A stretch of DNA of 64,000 bases. Origin: Multifurca ochricompacta (taxonomy: Eukaryota > Basidiomycota > Agaricomycetes > Russulales > Russulaceae). Position numbers and translations under genes: made by a program. The DNA lies in contig WTXG01000124.1 in assembly GCA_022496185.1 (NCBI GenBank), positions 47,924 through 111,923 of the forward strand, read 5' to 3'. The notes under the pieces were generated by a model. The model did not search any database and was not told where the DNA came from. It saw nothing but the letters and a program-made list of their open reading frames with translations. Within the stretch, counting starts at the first letter, position 1; every line of letters begins with the position of its first letter. Below, in pieces: positions 54,100 through 64,000 of the stretch.

Positions 54100-56861
54100 C
54101 TACTCCCTGTTGCCGCCCTCGCCCTTGTCCATCTCCCGCTCGCGCTTCCACTTGTCATAACACTCGAGTGTGACGCTAGCCAAGAAACAAGGTATGCTCT
54201 GTTCCATCTCGACCCAGTTCCGCATCAACTGGGGTAATTCCTGAGGACCACCCTCACCCTGTGCGACGAGTTGCATCCTTGCAGCACCAGTACCGCTACC
54301 ACCACTACCACCACCGCCGCGAGCGGGTTGAAAGACAAAGGCAGCGCCAAGATCGTATTGAGAAGTGACGCGTACCTGTCCGTTATCATAAAAAGCAATC
54401 TTGACGCCCAAGATGGCAGATAAGGTCTCTCTAAACTCTGCTGTCTTGGCGGTGAAGACTTGTCGAAGTCTTAACATCCGTTTCTCTTTTTGTTTGAGTT
54501 CTTCTTCTAATTGAACCTTTTCTTGACGCATCGCTTCCCAACTCGCGCGGGGTACTAGTTCTGCACTAGCACTAGCACTAGCACTAGCACTAGCACTGGC
54601 ACTGGCATTGACGTCATCGTCGTCGTTCTTGATGGTTTTAGCGTTGGTTTTGGTTTTGGTTTGGGTGACGTCGTTTGAGGAGGAGGAGGATGTCGTCTTG
54701 ATATCGGCGACGTCCTCGCGATCACCGCCGCCGCCGCTTGCTTCGAGAGTGGCAAGATGTTGTAAGAGTGCCTCATTCTCCCTTTTCAACCGATCTAGCG
54801 TGGCTTGACGGAGATCCACCCAATCCTGAGCTGGGTTTGAACAGAGCGAGAGCACGCGCACGCCAGGCGGGACATGTCTCCCCGCACCGATCTCTCCGCG
54901 TAGCTCGAAGAGGGTCTGTTCGAGTTCTTCGATCTTCTCTCTATCCTTTTCTCCTTCTTGTTCTCTCTCTTCCAACGCTTTAAAACAGAAAAAAAAAAAA
55001 AAGGAGAGAGATGTTAGATTGTTGAGGAGGCCCGAGGGAGAAAAAAAGAAAGAAAAAAAAAAGGAAAGGAAGAAGAAAAGGAGAGGGATGATGTTACCTC
55101 GGCGCGCTTCTTGCAAGGCATGTTTCCCATTAACCATTTCATCCCGCAGAGCTTGTAAACCCGAGCTGTGTTCGAGCGCAGGTCGTTTCGCGAGCTCTTG
55201 TATTTCCGTCTCGAGGGTGCGAATATGCGCTTTGTAATCGTCTATCAAGGTCTCGAGGTCCTTCACGTGCTGTTCTTTGGCTTCATCGATATGTCCAGTA
55301 CCCTGAGCTGTCTCCTCGCTCACGTAACTGGCCTACCACCGTCACAAATAAATAAATAAATAAATAAGTTGTATTTATTAGCTTCACAAAATAATAAATA
55401 GTAGAAGGCGCAGAGAAACCTCACATTGAGCGCTTGCAGGAATCCAACCTCTCGCTCAGCAAGCGTGGCAGTACGCTCAGCCCTCATCGCACGCTCTTCG
55501 GCCGCCCGAGTGGATTGGAGAAACGCGTCGGCCGCCGCTCGTGCGTCCACTTCTCGTGCTTGTGCTTCAGCGAGCTCAGCTTCGCGCTGACGCAGCGCCG
55601 CACGGTCTGCGCCATGATCCTCCAGAAGATGAGCGTGTTCGAGACGCAACGCTGACAAACTTTGCGTGATGGTGATGGGCGTCGAGGAAGGGGTTTCGGG
55701 TACTACGTTCCTCACCCTTGAATGTGTAATCGTTGAGGAAACGAGTTCGCAGGCATAGGTAGTTAGCTCGGGGAGGAAAGGAGGAGGGGAAAGAAACGCA
55801 CCATGCTTCGCGTTCAGCGCGCGCCGCTTGAACCTCCGCCTCGAGGCGCACGACCGTCTCACGTAGTTGATCTGCTGCAGCCGCGCGACGCTCGAGTGCA
55901 CGGTTCTCCTCGCGTAGTACTTCGATGATGGCGTGACGCTCCCGTAGGGCGCTCAGCTCAGTCGTCGCCCGCGCGTGGACTGCCTCGAGGTGTCGCGTGT
56001 GTTCTGCTTGGCGAGTGAGCTCCGCGCGGAGAACGGACCAGGTCGCCTCTTCTGCCTCGTGCCGAGAGAGGTCGGCTTGTGAGGCCGCTTGGGCATCGAG
56101 GGCGGATTGCAGACGCAGAACTTCAGCGCTGTGTGTTTCGGACGCTGCATAGGCTTCGCGAAGATTGATGGAGAGGGATTCTACTTGGTGCGAGAGAGAG
56201 GTGAGCTCTGCAGCTTGAGTGGCGATCTTTTGGGATGTGGAATGTGAGAGGGAGTCGTATTTGTCTTGAAGATCGACATGGTCCTCTTGGAGGATGCTTA
56301 ATGAAGAACGTAGGGAACGGATATCGTGGTCCGCTTTTGTCTTTGTGGGACAGGGTGGTGTAAATATGATGGGAGGAGGGGACTATTTTGTTTTCGGATC
56401 ACGTACTTTTTCTTCCTCGAGCTCCTTTGAGACGCGATCCTTTTCCTCTCTCTCTTCTTGCTCACGTTCAGCAAGCCATCGACGATCAGCCTCGAGACGC
56501 TCGATGGCCGTGTCGCGTTCGCGGAGACGCGTTTCGAGTTGGACGCGGGTGGTCTCTGCAGCGGCAAGTTTACGCTCAAGGGCGGCCTGAGAGAGGGTGG
56601 TATTCAGTGTCTGAGCGCGCTGCTGTCTCTTTGCTGTTGAAAGTTGTGGATCTGTACCCGCTCAGACGTGTCAGACCGTCATGGCAGAGGTACAGAGTTG
56701 CTACATAGCAAAAGGGACAAACCACGCTCAAGCTCTGCTGCTAGGGAGTCGCGTTTTGTTGTCGTAGAGAGGGTAGTAGTAGTGGTAGTAGAATTTCTTA
56801 ATCTACTAGTTGAAGGCTGAGGTTGGGGTCTGTTAGACGGAGGTCGATTCCTTGAGTTCAT
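54100..56861 (-). CDS. MAD1: Spindle assembly checkpoint protein Mad1
   Basis: Six exons: 56861-56723, 56651-56407, 56340-55802, 55716-55425, 55332-55098, 54977-54100; 2328 nt, 775 aa, frame kept at every join. Long coiled coil (about residues 30-520) rich in R, E, A and L, as in Mad1, which dimerises and holds Mad2 at unattached kinetochores. The Mad2-interaction motif RVLSLCSNP is at about 524-532, matching the K/R-hydrophobic...P consensus. A basic-helix RLRQVF corresponds to the RLK motif that binds Bub1. The C-terminal globular domain (TAEFRETLSAILGVKIAFYDNG to SIPCFLASVTLECYDKWK) is diagnostic. Between MIM and C-domain is a low-complexity linker with an (AS)n run coded by a gcacta hexamer repeat. 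The fifth intron (120 nt, T-rich) is in frame without stops, so retention would not shift the frame. Confidence 0.93.
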
Positions 56862-57092
56862 CGTTCGTTCATCTTCTTTGAAGAAGGGGGCAAGCCAGAG
56901 GAGTCACGCGCATCGGTGTTGTGACAGACGTGCCGTCACGGAAATGGTCACGTCACATCGCATCACATTCCCCCTCCCTTCCTTCCTTCCTTCCTTCGCT
57001 CCTTTGCTCTTCCTCCTCCTTTCATTCCCATCCCCTCCCCTTCCGAACCGGACGAAGCCATTTTTTTAAAATTCTTCTTCCTGTTTGTCAAG
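56862..57092. promoter_or_regulatory. Divergent promoter region MAD1 / DUF262 gene
   Basis: 231 bp between the two start codons. It contains a run of ttcc repeats (about 56978-56996) and pyrimidine-rich tracts on the plus strand near the DUF262 start. No TATA box seen for either gene. Confidence 0.5.
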
Positions 57093-59421
57093 ATGGGTTT
57101 AGCTTCAGCTTCAGATCATTCTTCGGATTCAGAAAGTGACACTCCCATCATGAAGAAGAAAAGGTCCAGCGGTTCAAAGGCTGAGAGTGACGACTTTGCT
57201 TTTAAAAACGTACTTAGACCGCCACGCTCAACCACTTACACTGCGCAGGCTCTTTATGGTCCGTTCTCTCACCAACACCTCCCCTCTTCCACAAGCTAAC
57301 ATCATGATTAGACCAAATTATTGAAGGCACAATTGACTTGGATCCTCATTATCAACGCGGTATGTCATTATCCCCTCAATCCCTGCCTCTTCACTCGTTA
57401 AACCCCTTTCCGTCGTACTAGACGTCGTCTGGTCGGAGATTAAGCAAATTGGCCTCGTTGACTCAATATTTCGAAATTTCTATATCCCCCCTATCATCTT
57501 CGGTAACGTCATATACACTTCTCTATAACCAGCTCACAACGCTTATATTCGTTCGCAGCTGTATCCCAGTCAAGTGATGGCACAGAACGGCGCGTTTGTA
57601 TCGACGGGAAACAACGATTAACTTCGATACAAAAGTTAGTGCGTTGCATGGTTGCTCCCTCGAGCTCTGCACTGACAGGGAGCACTTCAATTTCAGGTTC
57701 ATGGATGGCCTGGTGGGTCTCTCTCCTATCATCCCCTGCACCCATTTGTCGACTCTGGCTTCATCGACAGATATTCCGTAGGTCTCTTCTTTCTAAGTTT
57801 TGGCTACTGCGTTCTACTCTCTGATGCGTTCATTCACCGACGTGCGTAGATAAAGACGAGTAGGATAAGATCACTTGGATTTTAATTATCTAAATCTAAT
57901 GTTTGAACAGGGAGACCAAGAGAAAGTACTGGTACAAGCAGAAGACGGGGAAACCTGGCAAACAGCTTCCACCCAAGTACAAACGGATGTTTGCGAACAA
58001 ACAGATTGTCTGTATAGAATACATGGAGATCTCAGAAGACGATGAGCGTGAGATTTTTAGGGTATGTTGTGACCGCATCCAGTTGATTTTTGTATTCACA
58101 TTCGTCATTCTCAGCGCGTACAGCTTGGTATGGCGCTCAACTACGCCGAGAAAATGAAGGCAGAAGCCCCGACACCGCGGCAAGCACTTGTGCACGACCT
58201 TGTCGCGGAGTTTGCCATGTCCTTTCGCTCACTCGGCTTCAACGATCGGCGGGACGCCGCTTTCCGTTGGATCGCGCAGTCCCTCCAGACGATTTTAGAT
58301 TCACGCCCTTTCCTCAAGCGCACGGCTACTACGACCTCGCAACAGACCGCCTGGCTCAAGGACGCTGCGCCACTCGACCTGGCATGGAAAAAGCGCGTGC
58401 AGCACACATACCAGCTGCTCGTTGATACGCTCTCCGCGCATCCGGATTGCCTCCAGGTAGCCCATGGCCCTGCAACGATAGCGCCAATCGACCTTGTCAT
58501 GATGGTCCTTCTTGTGTTTGAGTTTCACGAAAAGCTGCCGGCTATACGGCTTCCGGATGCTCTGCATGCGCTACGCATGGCAGCACGCAACGAGACGAAG
58601 GACTTGATGTGGAAAACTGAACACTTGGGCTACTATGTCGTCTTTTTAGAACGACTAGAAAGACTGGGTGAGGCGGTTCTGAATACGAGTAGTGACCTTA
58701 GCGCGCAGGTATTAATGGACGTGGACCCGCCTGCAAAGCGGCAGAGAACGGATGGTGTGTGCTATTTGGCGTTTGCTGGGACGTATGGGAATACTCACGT
58801 CGAATGATAGATTACACGCCCGCGTTACCACCCACCCCATCATCATCCCAGCCCCCACCGGCGGTGGGTTTAGGGACGGCCCAACGCACACCAACCAGTT
58901 TCTCCGTCAAAAAAGGCCACACGCAAGAAGCACAACTACAGCCCCAATCCACACTGATGCCTCGACCAGCGCACGTCCCGCCCCCGTTACTTTCTTCCGT
59001 GTTCCCATCGACAGCAACGACATCTGTTACCTTTCCAACAACCCCGCTCACCCCTATACCCCCACAGCAACAAACCGCCTTTCCACCCACTCCAACTGTA
59101 ACCGTACCTGGATCTATGCTCGGGTCATATCCCTTTCCCCTTTCGTCCATGACGCCCGGTCGCACAGATCGCCTAGCGGCGATGCGAGCTGCCAAAGCTA
59201 TCATACAACACACTCAGCAGCAGCAACAACAGCAGCAGGCGGCATACGGGTCACATTCGTTACCGCACAAACCGGCGCAGACGCAAATGTCCCGGCCGAG
59301 CGCGGAATGGCCTGTTGTGCAGATGAGTGGGAATGGCGTTGGCACCTCTTTGGGTGGCGGAGTTGGGGGTCCTAGTGGTAGTGGTGGTGGTGGTGGTAGT
59401 GGTGTTGGGGGGAGGAAGTAG
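57093..59421 (+). CDS. DUF262 (ParB-like N-terminal) domain protein
   Basis: Nine exons fit: 57093-57258, 57312-57359, 57422-57502, 57559-57634, 57697-57712, 57771-57781, 57911-58061, 58115-58754, 58811-59421; 1800 nt, 599 aa. The core reads DLDPHYQRDVVWSEIKQIGL, IFRNFYIPPIIF, RVCIDGKQRLTSIQKFMDG, the DUF262 signature with the DGxQR motif. In bacteria this domain is the nucleotide-using half of GmrSD-type restriction enzymes; the fungal role is unknown. The middle (LGMALNYAEKMKAEAPTP to about 58750) is helical with no known motif. The last exon is low complexity: P/T/S-rich, a Q tract (TQQQQQQQQA) and a G/S tail. The 11- and 16-nt exons are the least certain parts. Confidence 0.8.
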
Positions 59422-60699
59422 GTGATGGACGATGTGATGGCACGGCAGTACAGTTCTTGGTTCAGTTCTTGGAGTGGAGTTTCATTCACTGCACGCACGC
59501 ACTCAAGGAAGGAAAGATGGGCGTTTTGCACTATTGCTATACCAACACGACACGAAACGAATTTAGCGTACATGTAAAAGGTAAAACATTATTTGTAGTA
59601 ACTCCCCCCTCTTCCTCCTCTTCCTCCTCCTTCTCCTCCTCCTACCCCCCCAAGTGTCTATCACAATGCTTTCTGTTGTTCTTTAAAATATTGATATATG
59701 GTCAATGACCAATGATGTTTTTTATTTTTATTTTTATTTTTTATTTGCGATGCTTTAAGCGATCAAGAAGCACAACAGTTCTCAAGCTCAAATCTTGCAT
59801 CCGAATACCTTTCGAAGTGGTCAAAGAAAGGACCTGAAGGATCTTGTGAAACAAAATCCAATGTCGCAGGATTCGTACACGGTGAACTCAAGAGACGCAA
59901 ACCTGATCATCCCCAAGAAGAATCTTAAAAGACTATAATGTTGGTGAATTTTGACTGGGGTGAGGATCTGAAAACTATTTGAGGATTACAGTGGCGCGGG
60001 ACAACATGTCGCTGAACAACACATTACGGAGAGGTATTAGGCATAAGGAATGGACCTGCTTATACTCGCGCACTCGAGTCTGACGGAATATTTTATTTTC
60101 TTGCGTGAGACAGATCCGAATGGACGAAAGAGTGAGTTTCTTTCGGTCGTCCTCCGGTGGAACTTCCTCCCTTTCTCTGTATATGTTGGTAATACAATAA
60201 CACGCGGAACAGGCAAAGTGTACAAATTTACTTATGTACGGGCCAAGGCCTGAGCGTGAAGACTTCAACTTGGATGGGTGATCTTAACGAACACTTTGAC
60301 GTTGAACCCAATGCAGAGCTCCTTGAAGCGCGAATTAATTCGATTTAAAATAAAATAATAATAATTTTCATTGTGCGCGTTACGGGTCGCTTGCCCGTTC
60401 ATTCCCGGTTTCGTCTCCTTTCTTCGTCCTTATTGCTCAAATTCATCCTCTATTGCTTCATAAAACTCCTCCAACTAGGTCTCTCTACAAGCATATGAAG
60501 GTACATACAATACTTTTTTAGTAGACTGGCAAGCCAGCAGAAGCAGAAGAAAATCAAACGGCATCTCTCTCTCTCTCTTTTCTCTTTGTGAGCTAACTTC
60601 TCGACGACGTTCAATCGCATTCGCAAGTTCAAGCACGACATACCATAAAGTTCAAAGTCTTAGTTATCTCGGGGCTCCCTCTTCTCTCTCTCATCTCCC
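59422..60699. other. Intergenic, no gene recognised
   Basis: Contains the 3' end of the DUF262 gene, a cttcctcct repeat (59610-59645), T-rich runs, and a short plus-strand frame (60050-60253) with no known domain. Confidence 0.4.
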
Positions 60700-60954
60700 A
60701 TGCCTCGCTTCGCTCGGGAACACATTTTGCCTCGCACCCACCGCCGTACTGTGGATATTAAAGGATGGACAGGATCTGGAAAACGCAGCAATTTACGGCA
60801 ACTATGCGCAGTTCGGGACGCCGTTATTGAGAGGATATACGCTAAGAAACTGAAGCGACTACGCGAGATCAGAAAGAAATACGATCCTGAGGACGTCATG
60901 GGCCTTGCAGGTGGATGGGGGGTTTTAATTAAGCCCGCTGGTGCGACCTATTGA
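60700..60954 (+). pseudogene. Possible FAD-oxidase C-terminal fragment (berberine-bridge-like)
   Basis: 84 codons. The segment KLKRLREIRKKYDPEDVMGL has the pattern of the substrate-domain end of berberine-bridge-like FAD oxidoreductases, where RLREIKKKYDP near the C-terminus is common. The N-terminal 45 residues match nothing I know. If right, it is a remnant: FAD domain and active site are missing. The alternative is a small unrelated protein. Confidence 0.35.
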
Positions 60955-63092
60955 AGCTCACACACAATGTTTTGTCTAGATGAGTGTAAGTCCATGGGGC
61001 GACTGCCGTTGACGCCACCGGGGAGGCGGGTTGATGCCATATGCCATATATTTTTACATGATATTCAATCTGTGATCAACCCTCTTTTTCTCGAGTGAGC
61101 TGTCAGATACGTTTATTATGTCAGTTATGTCGAAGAAAGTGTAGAGCTTGTAGTATTGTTTGCTGCACTTGGAAAGCTGAGAGTGCAATAGAAGAAATGG
61201 GGAGATAGTAACAAGGGAGTAAGGGTGGCCTAGGTGGCAGAGATCCAGGAAAGAGGGTCAAAATTCATGATGGACGACAAAGATCATTCTTCAAACCATG
61301 CTGGAATCAACAATCACACGGAGAGGTTTTCCCAGCCCCAGGGTCGCATTCTCGCATTCTTCGGTTATGGCAGCAGAGCGATGGGCGCAAGCAGCTCGTG
61401 TCCGTTATTTGGGCACCAACAAATTGACTTTTCATTCAGAGGTGGGGCCCGCCCTATGTCCATTTGACTCATCACGAATCATTGCGCTCCTGACCTTCCA
61501 AAAAAACGAGTGGAATACAGAGTGGTGGCTGCTGAGGTAGTTCGCCCTTTTTCTTGACGTCTGGCTCAGCATTACAGTGGTGGTCCTGCAACCACGTGAG
61601 GCGCTTCCAGGACGAGGTGTGAGCATAATTCAACAGTACTTCAACTTCTTTCACGCATTCATTCGAACGGCCGCACTTCCTGGTAGGGTGAGGCCGGACC
61701 CGCCAACCACGCAGAGTAATGCGAATAGCGCTAGTCGATGAGCAGCAGCATGTGGACCCAACACGGTCGAGCGATGGGATGGTGGCTAGGCTCGGTGATC
61801 AATCGGGATGGCGGAAGGATGTGGAGATGTGGAGTCCGTCCTAATTAATGGGTCGTAAGTCTGGCCCTTTTCCCACTCTGCGCCCCTAGGTTCCACCCAC
61901 CTTCCTTCACACTCTTGTTCGCCTAGTACCACATCCCTAGGAGTTCTCATCTTGGTCGGTCACACTGCATCCTCGCTTGCTTTGGCTTACCTCACACACA
62001 GCTATTCTGGGCCATCATCTCTGCTGACACTCATCACACAAAACCAGTGAAATCTGCCTGCTCGCCATTGAAAGAGCCGAAATTTGAATATCACATTGGA
62101 GGAAAGGAAGAATTTGATGTCACAGGATGCTGCTGGGCTGGGGAGGACGATTTATTTCCGTAACAAGCAGGGCGACGGCATCTTCCTCCTTAACACAGAT
62201 AGGACACGTACATGAATCCGAACCTGAACTACGCCCAGGTAGTGCGTGGGCCTGGCTCGGGCGCCGACCTTGGCACGCATACGTACGAGTATGCTCGACC
62301 TCAAAGGCATGGGGAAGGTTGTCAACGCCGTGCTCGTCCTGCGCGGGAAAAGGCGCCAGAGTGGACCGACGGGATCGACACTGGCCTCGTCAATTGGACA
62401 AAGACATACACTTGGATGGCTGACGAGTAGCCCGATCGCACTTAGGCGAAGCTACTTCTGCACCAAAGTGCGCCACTCTCACCTTCCTTCGGATGCGCTT
62501 TACCGTGCGCCGAGTGAGTATCATCCCTGTTGTAGGGTCATTTGCAGCAACCACGGGTCGTTCAATCATAACCAGCTTGCGGCGCTGCAAATTCTTGTGT
62601 AATGTAATGACAATTGCAGGTGCTAATGCGACCACTCCACAAGCATTTTTTTCAGCCCTGACACGCAGAGTCAGCCTTTTGAGGCCGCGCTTGACTTTAC
62701 GATGAAAGTCCGGCCGGGTGACGAACCCGCTTCGAGCTCTTGTATAGCTTAGGCGCCGGCGCTGCGGTGTACGGTGACCCGGATGGTAGGTACGCTGCAT
62801 TCCTTGCCCGTTCGGAGCAGGACTACCCTGCGCAGTTGTGGTTCTTCTGGAACAGGACTCCGGGTGACTACGCACGCACGCGGGTAGTGCCGGTGCCGCG
62901 ACGCCATCGGGATCCAGTTCGGCGCGGGTACCACGGCAAGTAAGGGAAGCAGCAAAAATGGTGACGGGTCTTGACTTGGGACTTGGGGCAGCCTGTTTCT
63001 CGGGACAATCCTTCTTTTTTTGCATGACCCGTGTTTCCCTTGCTATGAAAAATGCCTTTCAGTACTTGGTAAACAAAGATCCTCGCTCGTTT
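60955..63092. other. Region with unassigned frames
   Basis: Plus-strand frames at 62212-62430 and 62740-62943 and a 211-codon minus-strand frame at 62390-63025 overlap each other; none shows a domain I can name and no introns could be fixed. The stretch 62200-62950 has higher GC than its flanks, so a decayed gene is possible. Confidence 0.3.
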
Positions 63093-63352
63093 ACGTGGGT
63101 TTAAGGCGAGTAGCAACCGCCAAGGAGAGCACTACTTCCTTCTGATAATCACAATATTGCTGCAACCATGGAAGCGGAGGGCCATTCATTCTAGGTCTAG
63201 AAATAAATCCACAACCTTCCCCGCTGGTAACGTGGGTTTAGGCGAGCAGCAATTACCAAGGAGAGCACTCTTCCTTTTGATGGTCACAATATTGTTGCAA
63301 TCATGGAAGCGGTGGGCTACCCATTCCAGGTCTAGAAATGAATCACAACCTT
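63093..63352. repeat. Tandem duplication of about 125 bp upstream of the lectin gene
   Basis: Unit 1 63093-63218 and unit 2 63230-63352 share acgtgggttta, caaggagagcact, cacaatattg, ccaggtctagaaat-like and acaacctt blocks, with around 15 percent differences and small indels. It lies 460-720 bp upstream of the lectin ATG. Confidence 0.75.
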
Positions 63353-63648
63353 CTTGGTGGAGAGTGCCAGTATGTTCCGCTCTCTGATGGACGGTAAGGG
63401 ATCCATACGGGGATCACGCAGGTACCTTAGTGGATGAAATGCGTTCATAAGAAGCAAGAAGGGAAGGGCGTAGTGAGGACACTTATTCTCAAATCATGCA
63501 GCTCAGCTCATAGTCTTGTTTGCGGTCAGGCGTGAAGGTGAACGCCGTTTGCTCACATGAGCATCCTTGCTGCGCCGCTCACAGGTCCATGAATACCTGG
63601 ATTGGATTCTTCCTCGCACTTACGTTTCTTTTGCCCCAGGAAAAAAGG

Positions 63649-64000
<352 letters not shown>

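Noticed and set aside
54978..55097. Phe-rich in-frame segment of Mad1 as a transmembrane insertion
   Set aside because: It is bounded by gtaaca and ttaaag splice sites and is T-rich; Mad1 has no membrane segment. It is an in-frame intron.
62390..63025. 211-codon minus-strand frame as a gene
   Set aside because: Arg-rich, GC-driven, overlaps open frames on the other strand and shows no domain.

Overview
The window looks like nuclear DNA of a mushroom-forming basidiomycete (Agaricomycetes). Host genes carry many short GT-AG introns (about 50-130 nt). They include a FunK1-type fungal kinase, a secreted proteinase K-like subtilase, a typical 2-Cys peroxiredoxin pair, the spindle-checkpoint protein Mad1, a DUF262 protein and the start of a fungal fruit-body lectin. 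The species cannot be told from the sequence.

Positions 1 to about 37,450 are a stack of transposons inserted into one another. A Ty1/copia element (A) runs in from the left edge. Its 3' LTR was split by copia element B (4962-17989, TSD ctctt). B was split in its GAG-pre-integrase region by a chromodomain Ty3/gypsy element C in reverse orientation (7653-14807, TSD tatct). Next come a non-autonomous hAT element (18139-19097, 8-bp TSD), a broken LINE ORF1, a dispersed repeat of unknown class, and an ORF1-only LINE (20647-28885). That LINE holds a reverse-oriented copia element D (21967-28485, TSD agatg). D's gag is interrupted by a 1622-bp Tc1/mariner derivative that is almost perfectly palindromic. 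A 5'-truncated LINE (29741-37439) carries an LTR element E with no recognisable coding interior (30175-37298, TSD ggagg).

Positions 37,455 to 64,000 are gene-bearing: an intact FunK1 kinase (minus), a frameshifted subtilase (minus), a second copy of the dispersed repeat, a decayed FunK1 copy split by a TIR element with an intact 119-codon ORF, a tandem peroxiredoxin pair (first copy with a 1-nt deletion, second intact), MAD1 (minus), a divergently transcribed DUF262 gene, a small oxidoreductase-like fragment, and the start of the lectin gene behind a tandemly duplicated upstream segment.

Three themes recur. First, every base substitution I found between the paired LTRs of elements B, C, D and E is a transition at a CpG. 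The premature stops in B, C and D are TGA at positions fitting lost CGA arginine codons. This points to methylated, deaminating transposons. Second, the elements show legible priming: copia B and D have primer sites matching anticodon arms of two different methionine tRNAs (half-tRNA priming), while C and E have primer sites matching their own predicted 5' RNA ends (self-priming). Third, the palindromic Tc1 derivative would give a long hairpin RNA if transcribed, so it could be a source of silencing small RNA. All comparisons were made by eye.
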